Below the pieces are notes generated by a model. The model was not told where the DNA came from and searched no databases. It saw only the letters and a list, made by a program, of their open reading frames with translations. Shown here piece after piece: positions 6,888-13,623 of a stretch of DNA of 15,981 bases (the first letter of the stretch is position 1; every line of letters starts with the position of its first letter). The stretch spans positions 1 through 15,981 of the forward strand of contig DASVCT010000180.1 in the NCBI GenBank assembly GCA_036381475.1, in the 5' to 3' direction. The translations under genes and the position numbers were made by a program. The stretch comes from ZC4RG29 sp036381475 (GTDB taxonomy: Bacteria > Bacteroidota > Bacteroidia > Cytophagales > Cyclobacteriaceae).

Positions 6888-7643
6888 TCACAAGCGTACC
6901 GGCACGTCGCGATTTGCCAGGTACTGTTTCAGTTCTGTTATTCCTATCTCGCCATAGTGAAAGATGCTGGCGGCGAGGGCAGCATCAGCCTTTCCGATGA
7001 CAAACGCCTCAAGAAAGTGTTCCGTGTTGCCCGCTCCGCCCGAAGCAATCACGGGGATTGTGAGCAACTCATGCAATTTTCTCAATGCATCGTTAGCAAA
7101 GCCGCTCTTTGTTCCGTCGTGGTCCATGCTGGTGAACAGAATTTCACCGGCCCCGCGTTCCTGCCCCTCCTTAGCCCACGAGAACAAGCGCTTGTCACTG
7201 GGTTTCTTGCCTCCATGCGTGTGTACCGTCCAGATGTTTCCTGTCTTCCGGGCATCTATCGCGAGGACAATGCACTGCGATCCGAACGCCTGAACGAGCT
7301 CATCGATGAGAGCCGGCCTTCGCACTGCCGACGAGTTTACGCTCACCTTGTCTGCCCCTGAGTCTAGCAATGGTGCGACATCGGCCACGGAAGAAATTCC
7401 ACCACCCACGGTGAACGGTATGTTGATAACGCGCGCGATTTCTTTTACCAGTCCGGCGAACGTCTTGCGTTGCTCATCTGTGGCAGAAATGTCGAGGAAC
7501 ACCAGTTCATCTGCTCCCTGTTCTGCGTAACTGGCCGCAAGCGCAACCGGGTCGCCGGCATCGCGGATATTGACGAAGTTAATGCCCTTGACGGTGCGAC
7601 CGTCTTTAATGTCAAGGCAGGGTATAATCCGGCGTGTCAGCAT
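6888..7643 (-). CDS. hisF: Imidazole glycerol phosphate synthase, cyclase subunit
   Basis: HisF is the cyclase half of the HisH-HisF complex. It uses ammonia channelled from HisH to convert PRFAR into imidazole glycerol phosphate and AICAR, linking histidine to purine synthesis. The 251-residue (beta/alpha)8 barrel keeps both catalytic aspartates, Asp11 in IPCLDIKDGRTVKG and Asp130 in IVLAIDARK, and the phosphate-binding loops TVGGGI (78-83) and IPVIASGGAG. The start is the ATG at 7643, one base after the stop of hisA, so translation is probably coupled. HisA and HisF are anciently related half-barrel duplications and sit side by side here. hisH is in the same operon upstream of hisA. Identification is firm. 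Confidence 0.97.
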   Translation of the reverse strand: MLTRRIIPCLDIKDGRTVKGINFVNIRDAGDPVALAASYAEQGADELVFLDISATDEQRKTFAGLVKEIARVINIPFTVGGGISSVADVAPLLDSGADKVSVNSSAVRRPALIDELVQAFGSQCIVLAIDARKTGNIWTVHTHGGKKPSDKRLFSWAKEGQERGAGEILFTSMDHDGTKSGFANDALRKLHELLTIPVIASGGAGNTEHFLEAFVIGKADAALAASIFHYGEIGITELKQYLANRDVPVRL

Positions 7644-7644
7644 A

Positions 7645-8364
7645 TTATCTTTCGGTGCGCGCAGTCAACTCTGCAGCGGTAATTTTTCCTTCATACAGGG
7701 CCTTTCCCACGATAACGCCGTAAACGTTCGTAGCTGCCAGCTGTTCGATGTCGTTGATTGATCCGACACCTCCACTGGCAATAATCCGCACCGTGGGAAA
7801 CGCGGAAACCAGGTGCTCATACAGATCGACTGCGGGACCAGCCAGCGTGCCGTCAGCGGAAATGTCCGTACATGTGACAAACGAGAGCCCAGCGGGCAGA
7901 TAACTTTTTATCAGGTCGTCGACCGTAACGCGCGAGGCTTCCTGCCAGCCGCTTATCGCGACGTACCCATCACGTACATCTGCACTCAAAATAATCCTTG
8001 CACCGTAGGTTTGAATCCACTTACGTACCATCCCGGGATCCCGCACTGCTATACTTCCCAGGTTAACCTGGTTTGCCCCGGAGTCGAACAATCGTCTCAG
8101 GTCCTCCTCCTTCTTGATGCCTCCACCGACATCCACCTTTAGCGACGTCCCACTGCATATCGTTTCGATCACATTCCAGTTCACCACACGTCCGCTTTTT
8201 GCTCCGTCGAGATCGACCACGTGAAGTCTTGTAAAACCTGCGTCCTGAAACTCGCGCGCTACGTCCAGTGGGTTGTCACGATACACTTTCTCCTGCGCAT
8301 AGTCACCCTGCGTGAGCCTAACGCATTTGCCGTCTATAAGATCAATTGCCGGTATAATATGCAT
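7645..8364 (-). CDS. hisA: ProFAR isomerase (phosphoribosylformimino-AICAR-P isomerase)
   Basis: HisA performs the Amadori rearrangement of ProFAR to PRFAR, step 4 of the pathway. The 239-residue (beta/alpha)8 barrel shows HIIPAIDLIDGKCVRLTQGD (2-21) with catalytic Asp8, VDVGGGIK (78-84), the second catalytic Asp129 in ILSADVRDG, TDISADGTLAGP (166-177) and the phosphate loop IIASGGVGS. Length and all motifs are standard. It begins 6 bases after hisH and ends one base before hisF, within the tightly packed operon. It differs from HisF by its substrate loops and by the start IIPAIDL rather than RIIPCLD. In some actinobacteria this enzyme doubles as a Trp-pathway isomerase (PriA); nothing here suggests that. 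Confidence 0.97.
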   Translation of the reverse strand: MHIIPAIDLIDGKCVRLTQGDYAQEKVYRDNPLDVAREFQDAGFTRLHVVDLDGAKSGRVVNWNVIETICSGTSLKVDVGGGIKKEEDLRRLFDSGANQVNLGSIAVRDPGMVRKWIQTYGARIILSADVRDGYVAISGWQEASRVTVDDLIKSYLPAGLSFVTCTDISADGTLAGPAVDLYEHLVSAFPTVRIIASGGVGSINDIEQLAATNVYGVIVGKALYEGKITAAELTARTER

Positions 8365-8370
8365 GGTCGA

Positions 8371-8976
8371 TTATGTTCTTTCTAGAAGGGTGCCCGCCTT
8401 CAGGAAACTCCTAAGGACCTTTACGCCTGCTTCCGCCGATTTTTCAGGGTGAAACTGAACGGCGAAAAAGTTGTCCTTGTGCATGGCAGCGCTGAACGGT
8501 ACGATGTAGTCCGTTTCTGCCGATGCCCATTCGTTTGTCGGCACGTAATAGCTGTGAACAAAGTAAACGTGGGCGCCGTTCAGTGATGGATCAAGCCATC
8601 CGTTCGTTACCCTGAGTGCGTTCCATCCCATGTGTGGCACCTTCATGTCGCCGCTGGGATTGAATCGCCTGACCGTCTGGTCGAACACGCCCAGACAAGG
8701 TGTATCATATTCGTCCGAATGCGCGCAAAGCAACTGCATACCCAGACATATCCCAAGCACGGGCTGACGAAGTCCACGGATCAACGTGTCGAGCTTTCTC
8801 TCTTTCAGATAAGCCATGGTGTTTCGCGCTTCGCCGACGCCGGGAAAGATCACCCGGTCGGCCTTCGCGATCGTTTCATGGTCATCCGTGATGTCGAACG
8901 CTATCCCCAACCGTTCCAGTGCGAAAGACACGGATCGGATATTTCCCGCATTATATTTTATTATTGCTAGTTCCAT
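8371..8976 (-). CDS. hisH: Imidazole glycerol phosphate synthase, glutaminase subunit
   Basis: HisH hydrolyses glutamine and delivers ammonia through the HisF barrel. The 201-residue class I amidotransferase has the full triad: nucleophile Cys77 in VLGICLGMQLL, then His176 and Glu178 in AVQFHPEKS. The oxyanion-strand region FPGVGEARNTM (44-54) and VPHMGWNAL are also typical of HisH. The start is an ATG preceded by an A/T-rich stretch, 19 bases after the hisB stop, and no Shine-Dalgarno-like site is obvious. It is separated from its partner hisF by hisA, the same arrangement as in the enterobacterial operon. Identification is firm. Confidence 0.97.
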   Translation of the reverse strand: MELAIIKYNAGNIRSVSFALERLGIAFDITDDHETIAKADRVIFPGVGEARNTMAYLKERKLDTLIRGLRQPVLGICLGMQLLCAHSDEYDTPCLGVFDQTVRRFNPSGDMKVPHMGWNALRVTNGWLDPSLNGAHVYFVHSYYVPTNEWASAETDYIVPFSAAMHKDNFFAVQFHPEKSAEAGVKVLRSFLKAGTLLERT

Positions 8977-8995
8977 GGCAAAGCTTCGATCGCGG

Positions 8996-10117
8996 TCATA
9001 ACATTCCTTTCGTCGTCGGTAGTTCGCGACTTCCGGGTTCGCGCTTTACGGCCATCTTGATCGCCTTCGCGAACGCTTTGAAGATCGCCTCGATCTTGTG
9101 ATGCTCATTCGTGCCCTCCGCCTTAACGTTGAGGTTGGCCTTCGAAGCATCCGCAAACGATTTGAAAAAGTGAAAAAACATTTCGGTCGGCATCTCGCCG
9201 ATTTTCTCGCGCGTGAATACCGCATCCCATACCAGCCACGGCCTGCCGCCGAAGTCAACGGCAACCTGCGCCAGACAATCGTCCATAGGAAGGCAGAAAC
9301 CGTAGCGGGCGAGCCCCCTTTTGTCGCCCAGCGCAGTAGCAAAAGCTTCTCCCAGGGCCAACGCTGTATCCTCGATGGTGTGGTGTTCGTCGATGTGAAG
9401 ATCGCCCTTAACAGCGATATTAAGGTCGATGCCGCCGTGGCGTGCCAGTTGCTCCAGCATGTGATCGAAGAATCCGATGCCCGTTGAAATGGAAGAGGTC
9501 CCTGTTCCATCCAGGCCGACGGTTACATCGATATCCGTTTCGCGGGTCGTGCGTCGGACATGAGCCTTCCGTGGAGGGAGCATCAGGTATTCGTAGATGT
9601 CCTGCCAGGACGGGGTCACAAGGACGCAATATTCATCAAGGCCACGCTCAACCAATATATCGCGAAGGCTGCCGTCGTTAAGGAGGATCGCACGGGCTCC
9701 AAGATTTTTTGCGAGCTCCACGTCGGTGAGACGGTCGCCAATGACGAATGATCCGGGAAGATCATAATCGCCAGTGAAATATGCGGTGAGCATGCCGGTG
9801 CCCGGTTTTCGCGTCGGCAAATTTTGTTCGGGAAGGGAGCGGTCGATGTGCACGTCGTCGAACGTGATCCCCTCTGCTGCCAACGTACGCATCATACGCT
9901 CATGCACAGGACGGAAATGGGCTTCCGGAAAACGCTCAGTTCCCAAACCATCCTGGTTTGTAACCATCACCAGACTGAATGAGCCCTCACGTGCGATCTT
10001 TCCGAGCCACGTGAATACGCCAGGATAATAGTCGAGCTTTTCCAGGCTGTCGACCTGTTCGTCTGGCGGCTCGATAATAAGCGTTCCGTCGCGATCTATA
10101 AAAAGGACGCGTCTCAT
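8996..10117 (-). CDS. hisB: Bifunctional histidinol-phosphatase / imidazoleglycerol-phosphate dehydratase
   Basis: The 373-residue protein fuses a HAD-type histidinol-phosphate phosphatase (about 1-165) to the IGP dehydratase (about 188-373), catalysing steps 6 and 8. HAD motifs seen are FIDRDGTL with Asp8 and Asp10, MVTNQDGLGT (51-60), Lys104 in TRKPGTGM and GDRLTDVELA (128-137). The dehydratase shows RTTRETDIDV, GFFDHMLEQLARHGG (215-229) and the metal-binding HIDEHHTIEDTALALGEA (241-258), plus NEHHKIEAIFKAFAKA near the end. The loop that binds zinc in the E. coli phosphatase, with a CxHx(5)CxC pattern, is replaced by IDRSLPEQNLPTRKP (91-105) with no cysteine or histidine. Its start overlaps the hisC stop in an ATGA, so translation is coupled. 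Both activities are likely. Confidence 0.96.
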   Translation of the reverse strand: MRRVLFIDRDGTLIIEPPDEQVDSLEKLDYYPGVFTWLGKIAREGSFSLVMVTNQDGLGTERFPEAHFRPVHERMMRTLAAEGITFDDVHIDRSLPEQNLPTRKPGTGMLTAYFTGDYDLPGSFVIGDRLTDVELAKNLGARAILLNDGSLRDILVERGLDEYCVLVTPSWQDIYEYLMLPPRKAHVRRTTRETDIDVTVGLDGTGTSSISTGIGFFDHMLEQLARHGGIDLNIAVKGDLHIDEHHTIEDTALALGEAFATALGDKRGLARYGFCLPMDDCLAQVAVDFGGRPWLVWDAVFTREKIGEMPTEMFFHFFKSFADASKANLNVKAEGTNEHHKIEAIFKAFAKAIKMAVKREPGSRELPTTKGML

Positions 10118-11175
10118 AGGCTTGCGTTTGATTTTTGTTCCGTTGCTGCAATCTCGCGAAGTTGACGGATAAGGATCTCGTTCTCCGCGGGAGTGCCAAC
10201 CGTTATCCGCAGGCAGTTTTCACAAAGAGTAACCCGCGACCGGTCTCTCACAATAGTGCCCTGCTCCATCAGTTTCCGGTAAATTAGCGGAGCGTCGTCC
10301 ACCCGGACCAAAACAAAGTTGGCGTCACTGGGATGAATCTGCCGCACGATTGATAACTCCTTTAAGGATGCTGTAAGGGTCGTCCGCTCATTCAGAATCT
10401 CGCGAACCCAGGCTTCCTTGCGCTGTTCCTCCTTCAAGGCTTCCAGCGCATATTGCTGCGTGAGCGAGCTGATGTTGTATGGGTATTTGATCTTGTTCAG
10501 CACGTCGACGATCAATGGCGACCCAAAGCACATTCCGAGTCGCAACCCGGCAAGGCCCCACGCCTTTGACAGCGTCTGGAGCACGACGAGGTTCGGGTTG
10601 TCGTCGAGGCGTCGGGTGAGGCTTTCCGTAAATGCAAAGTCGATATACGCTTCATCAACTACCACCAGTCCGCGGAAGTCGCGTGCAATACGAAGTATGG
10701 TGTCACGATCGAGGAGGTTGCCGCTCGGGTTGTTGGGACTACAAAGGAAGATCACTTTCACGGCTGGGTCTGCATGGTCGAGCACGGCCGCAACATCGAG
10801 TTGAAAGTTGTTTGTCAGCGCCACCCGCCTCACGGACACATTATTGACATCCGCGCACACCGCGTACATGCCGTACGTGGGCTCCGGGATCAGTATCGCA
10901 TCAGCGGAAGGTTCACAAAAAGCCCGAATGATCAAGTCGATGGCTTCGTCGCTTCCGTTTCCGAGGAATATCCGTTCGGTGGGAACGCCCTTCAACTCCG
11001 AGATCCGTTGTTTCAGCTTTTTCTGAAGCGGATCCGGATAGCGATTGAAGGGCGAAGGGTAGGGGTTCTCGTTGGCATCGAGGAATACCGCAGCCTCGCC
11101 GCTGAACTCATCGCGCGCCGATGAATAAGGTTTGAGTTCGCGGATGTTGCGACGAACGAGATCACCGATGTTCAT
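10114..11175 (-). CDS. hisC: Histidinol-phosphate aminotransferase
   Basis: HisC transfers an amino group from glutamate to imidazole acetol phosphate to give histidinol phosphate (step 7). The 353-residue class I/II PLP enzyme has LDANENPYP (32-40), FLGNGSDEAIDLIIRAF (70-86), IPEPTYGMY, CSPNNPSG (145-152), VVVDEAYIDF (171-180) and the PLP lysine Lys204 in TLSKAWGLAGLRLG. A TTG codon at 11187, directly after the hisD stop, would add four residues. I prefer the ATG at 11175 because it starts the usual short N-terminal helix (NIGDLVRRNIREL) and is the stronger start codon. The end overlaps the hisB start by four bases. Related aromatic or other aminotransferases share these motifs, but the operon settles the role. 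Confidence 0.95.
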   Translation of the reverse strand: MNIGDLVRRNIRELKPYSSARDEFSGEAAVFLDANENPYPSPFNRYPDPLQKKLKQRISELKGVPTERIFLGNGSDEAIDLIIRAFCEPSADAILIPEPTYGMYAVCADVNNVSVRRVALTNNFQLDVAAVLDHADPAVKVIFLCSPNNPSGNLLDRDTILRIARDFRGLVVVDEAYIDFAFTESLTRRLDDNPNLVVLQTLSKAWGLAGLRLGMCFGSPLIVDVLNKIKYPYNISSLTQQYALEALKEEQRKEAWVREILNERTTLTASLKELSIVRQIHPSDANFVLVRVDDAPLIYRKLMEQGTIVRDRSRVTLCENCLRITVGTPAENEILIRQLREIAATEQKSNASL

Positions 11176-11187
11176 ATTCCGATCCAA

Positions 11188-12477
11188 TCAATTCCTGTTT
11201 AAGCGTTCCAGACGTTTTGTAATAGCCGCCTTGTGGCCCTGAAGTGATTCAGCTTCTGCCATCCGTTCCACGATGGGACCGATCGCCTTCAGGCCTTCGG
11301 TCGTGATTTCCTGGAAGGTGATGTACTTGACGAAGCTGTCGAGCGATACGCCCGCGAACGCCCGCGCATACCCGTTCGTGGGTAGCGTGTGGTTGGTGCC
11401 CGAGGCATAATCGCCGGCCGACTCCGGCGACCAGGGTCCGAGAAACACGGAACCGGCATTTGTGACTCGCCCTGCCAGCGACGATGCGTTAGCGGTGTTG
11501 ATGATCAAATGTTCGGGAGCATACGTATTTGCGAACTGTAGCGCCGTATCCAGCGCGTCGAATACAACAGCGTGGCTATTTTCCAGCGCACGCGCCGCCA
11601 CATCCCGACGCGGGAGCTCTTTCAGCTGGCGCTCCACTTCAGCTTGAATGGCCGCGACATCGACGTCGTTCATCGCTACAAGCATGACCTGACTGTCTGA
11701 ACCGTGCTCCGCTTGCGATAGCAGGTCGGATGCGATGAATACGGGGTCCGCCGTAGCGTCCGCAAGCACAAGCACTTCCGATGGACCGGCGGGCATGTCA
11801 ATGGCGATGCCCTCTTCGCTAACTATTTGTTTGGCCCGCGTGACGAACTGGTTGCCCGGACCGAAAATCTTGTACACTGACGGTATCGATGCTGTACCGT
11901 ATGCCATCGCTGCTATGGCCTGCGCACCGCCCACCCTGAATATCTTGCTGATGCCGGCAAGCTCGGCTGCATACAAGATGGCCGGGTTGACCTGTCCCTG
12001 CTTGTCCGGTGGCGTGCACAGGATTACTTCCCTGCAACCGGCGAGACGCGCGGGGATTCCGAGCATAAGAACGGTAGAGAACAACGGTGCTGATCCACCG
12101 GGGATGTATATACCGATCTTGTCAATGGGGACGGCCTGACGCCAGCACTTAACGCCCGGCATCGTTTCGATGACCCTGGTCTCTTGCCTTTGACTGGCGT
12201 GAAAGGTCTCGATGTTGCTTGCGGCGAGGCGCATGGCCGACTTCAGATCTTCATTGAGGGATGCACCGGCGCGTTCCTTCTCGTTGACCGTGACAGGGAG
12301 TGAGGTAATGCTCACCGCATCAAATTCGAGAGTCAGATCAATCAATGCCTGATCACCCCGCGATCGGACTTCCCCAAGAATACGGCGGATGACCGGATCA
12401 AGGAAATCTCTGTCCAACTGCGGTCTCTCGCAAAGGTCTTTCCAGGTTTCCGGCTGCGGGTTGTAGATTATTTCCAT
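11188..12477 (-). CDS. hisD: Histidinol dehydrogenase
   Basis: HisD oxidises L-histidinol to histidinal and then histidine with two NAD, the last two steps. The 429-residue length is usual. Zinc ligands are all present: Gln255 and His258 in DLLSQAEHGSDSQ, Asp356 in SPESAGDYASGTNHTLPT and His415 in SLQGHKAAI. The catalytic Glu322-His323 pair is in APEHLII. NAD and substrate regions include GIYIPGG (122-128), RVGGAQAIAAMAYGT (181-195), FGPGN (205-209) and DMPAGPSEVLVLAD (227-240). It starts 8 bases after the hisG stop. No truncation or unusual insertion is seen. Identification is firm. Confidence 0.98.
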   Translation of the reverse strand: MEIIYNPQPETWKDLCERPQLDRDFLDPVIRRILGEVRSRGDQALIDLTLEFDAVSITSLPVTVNEKERAGASLNEDLKSAMRLAASNIETFHASQRQETRVIETMPGVKCWRQAVPIDKIGIYIPGGSAPLFSTVLMLGIPARLAGCREVILCTPPDKQGQVNPAILYAAELAGISKIFRVGGAQAIAAMAYGTASIPSVYKIFGPGNQFVTRAKQIVSEEGIAIDMPAGPSEVLVLADATADPVFIASDLLSQAEHGSDSQVMLVAMNDVDVAAIQAEVERQLKELPRRDVAARALENSHAVVFDALDTALQFANTYAPEHLIINTANASSLAGRVTNAGSVFLGPWSPESAGDYASGTNHTLPTNGYARAFAGVSLDSFVKYITFQEITTEGLKAIGPIVERMAEAESLQGHKAAITKRLERLNRN

Positions 12478-12485
12478 GGCGTAGT

Positions 12486-13346
12486 TCAGACGATCATCTT
12501 TTCTATGGGAATGACGAGGATGCCTTCAGCGCCGGATTCGCGCAGCAAGTCGATACGGTCCCAGAAGTCGTTTTCATCGACAACTGAGTGCAGCGAACTC
12601 CATCCCTCGCGGCTTAACGGCATGATAGTCGGACTTTTCATCCCTGGGATGATGCGTGTGATCCTTTCGATGGCCTCGTTAGGACAATTGAGAAGAATGT
12701 ACTTGCTGTTCTTCGCCTTCATTACCGCCGTTATGCGGAACAGCAGCTTGTCGAGTATTTCCCGTTTTTCCTTCGACAGCTCGGGATTCGCCACGAGAAC
12801 CGCTTCCGATTGCATCACAACCTCCACCTCGCGAAGTCCATTGCTGAGCAACGTGCTCCCACTGCTGACCAGATCGCACACCGCCTCGGCCAGACCGATG
12901 CCCGGGGCGATCTCGACAGAGCCGCTGATTTCGTGCAGACCTGCCTGAATACCTCGCTCTTTCAGAAAGTCAGCGACAATGTTAGGGTATGACGTGGCAA
13001 TGTTCTTCCCGTTGAACCACTGGAGCCCGTCGTATTGTTCACCGCGTGGGATGGCAAGCGAGAGGCGGCACCGTGCAAAGTCGAGTCGCTTGACGACGCT
13101 TATGTTTTTCTTTTTCTCTGCGACAATGTTTTCGCCGACGATGCCGGCGTCGGCGACGTGATCCTCAACATATTGAGGGATATCGTCGTCGCGCAGAAAC
13201 AACACTTCAGCAGGAAAATTCTGCGCGGGCGCTTTGAGTTGGTCTTTCCCGTTACTAAACGAAAGCCCGCTCTCTTTCAGCAGGTCGAGCGAACCCTGCT
13301 GAAGGCGTCCTGATTTCTGGATGGCGATCCTGAGTACTGTGTTCAT
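12486..13346 (-). CDS. hisG: ATP phosphoribosyltransferase, long form
   Basis: HisG joins ATP and PRPP to make phosphoribosyl-ATP, the committed and feedback-inhibited step. At 286 residues it is the long form, with two catalytic subdomains (LRIAIQKSGRLQQGSLDLL at 5-23, ADAGIVGENIV at 65-75, the PRPP loop DLVSSGSTLLSNGL at 158-171) and a C-terminal ACT-like domain (about 210-286, starting near KNSKYILLNCP and ending GILVIPIEKMIV). In this form the ACT-like domain binds histidine and no HisZ partner is needed; none is seen here. It is the first enzyme gene of the operon. Its ATG lies about 37 bases after the attenuator terminator, so its expression should depend on readthrough. Identification is firm. 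Confidence 0.98.
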   Translation of the reverse strand: MNTVLRIAIQKSGRLQQGSLDLLKESGLSFSNGKDQLKAPAQNFPAEVLFLRDDDIPQYVEDHVADAGIVGENIVAEKKKNISVVKRLDFARCRLSLAIPRGEQYDGLQWFNGKNIATSYPNIVADFLKERGIQAGLHEISGSVEIAPGIGLAEAVCDLVSSGSTLLSNGLREVEVVMQSEAVLVANPELSKEKREILDKLLFRITAVMKAKNSKYILLNCPNEAIERITRIIPGMKSPTIMPLSREGWSSLHSVVDENDFWDRIDLLRESGAEGILVIPIEKMIV

Positions 13347-13382
13347 TCGTAATGGCTATACGTTGTTATCATTAGGGTCAAC

Positions 13383-13415
13383 AAAAAAGGCCTGTCACAA
13401 CGTGACAAGCCTTTT
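13383..13415 (-). terminator. his operon attenuator (intrinsic terminator)
   Basis: On the minus strand the arms AAAAGGCTTGTCAC (13415-13402) and GTGACAGGCCTTTT (13398-13385) form a 14-base-pair stem with a single G-T wobble and a GTT loop. The second arm runs into TTTTTT (13388-13383). This is a textbook Rho-independent terminator placed between the leader peptide gene and hisG, so it must act as an attenuator. It is near-symmetric and could also act weakly on the other strand, but no plus-strand gene reads into it. Confidence 0.92.
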
Positions 13416-13457
13416 GTTCCTATAGGTTTTTAATCAGCACATAGCTAGTCACGCATC
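13401..13457 (-). promoter_or_regulatory. Antiterminator alternative structure of the his leader
   Basis: The RNA segment CGTGACTAGCT (13453-13443), which includes the leader stop codon, pairs with GGCTTGTCACG (13411-13401), which contains most of the 5' arm of the terminator. By eye this gives nine Watson-Crick pairs and one wobble, with a single T-T mismatch. A second possible pairing, TGCATC at 13485-13480 (first His codon) with GATGCG at 13457-13452, would sequester the same segment. Segments 1:2, 2:3 and 3:4 are thus mutually exclusive, as in the enterobacterial his attenuator. A ribosome stalled on the His codons leaves segment 2 free and favours antitermination; one that reaches the stop codon covers it. 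Confidence 0.8.
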
Positions 13458-13510
13458 GTGGAAGATCCATGATGGTGGTGATGCAAGCCGGTACTGAACG
13501 TCGCTTTCAT
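13445..13510 (-). CDS. hisL: His operon leader peptide
   Basis: A 21-codon open reading frame starts with ATG at 13510 and ends with TAG at 13447-13445. Its peptide begins MKATFSTGL, continues with five consecutive histidines (codons 10-14, at 13483-13469, CAT CAC CAC CAT CAT) and ends GSSTMRD. It lies just downstream of the operon promoter and 30 bases before the terminator stem, on the same strand as hisG. Five histidines in a row in a short reading frame before a his operon is the hallmark of a leader peptide that senses charged tRNA-His; the peptide itself probably has no other function. The start is preceded by AAAAATCA, A-rich and without a Shine-Dalgarno site, as is common in Bacteroidota. 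Confidence 0.92.
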   Translation of the reverse strand: MKATFSTGLHHHHHGSSTMRD

Positions 13511-13551
13511 TGATTTTTGCACTGCGAAGTAATGAACTCAGGCGCTAAATT

Positions 13552-13581
13552 CAAAATATTAGCCCCGTTTTCTACCCCAAT
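13552..13581 (-). promoter_or_regulatory. Promoter of the his operon
   Basis: On the minus strand ATTG (13581-13578) and TATTTTG (13558-13552) are 19 bases apart and resemble the -33 TTTG and -7 TAnnTTTG elements of Bacteroidota; the -7 is one base short of consensus. Transcription would begin near 13545, leaving about 35 bases before the hisL ATG. The position is right, but the match is by eye. Confidence 0.5.
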
Positions 13582-13587
13582 TAGTCC

Positions 13588-13595
13588 TAAATTTG
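13588..13595 (+). promoter_or_regulatory. -7 element of the TPR lipoprotein promoter
   Basis: TAAATTTG is an exact match to the Bacteroidota -7 consensus TAnnTTTG and lies 28 bases before the ATG at 13624. The -33 region is poor: only a T-rich GTTTT at 13567-13571, 16 bases upstream. Transcription would start near 13602, which excludes the alternative TTG start at 13600. The element sits back to back with the his promoter. Confidence 0.5.
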
Positions 13596-13611
13596 AAGAT
13601 TGAGCGGGAGG

Positions 13612-13616
13612 GGAGG
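13612..13616 (+). promoter_or_regulatory. Shine-Dalgarno-like site of the TPR gene
   Basis: GGAGG, in a purine-rich run, stands 7 bases before the ATG at 13624. It is a near-ideal ribosome binding site, whereas most genes here show none. It supports that start. Confidence 0.6.
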
Positions 13617-13623
13617 TCTCAGT

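Noticed and set aside
9098..9487. Long plus-strand reading frames antisense to hisB and other his genes
   Set aside because: They follow from codon bias of the real genes on the other strand, and show no recognisable domain, promoter or start signal.
13419..13426. CCTATAGG palindrome in the his leader as a protein-binding site
   Set aside because: It is only eight bases and falls in the unpaired loop of the antiterminator; nothing else supports a binding role.
13600..13623. TTG start of the TPR lipoprotein gene
   Set aside because: It lies upstream of or at the predicted transcription start, and the ATG at 13624 has a well-placed GGAGG.
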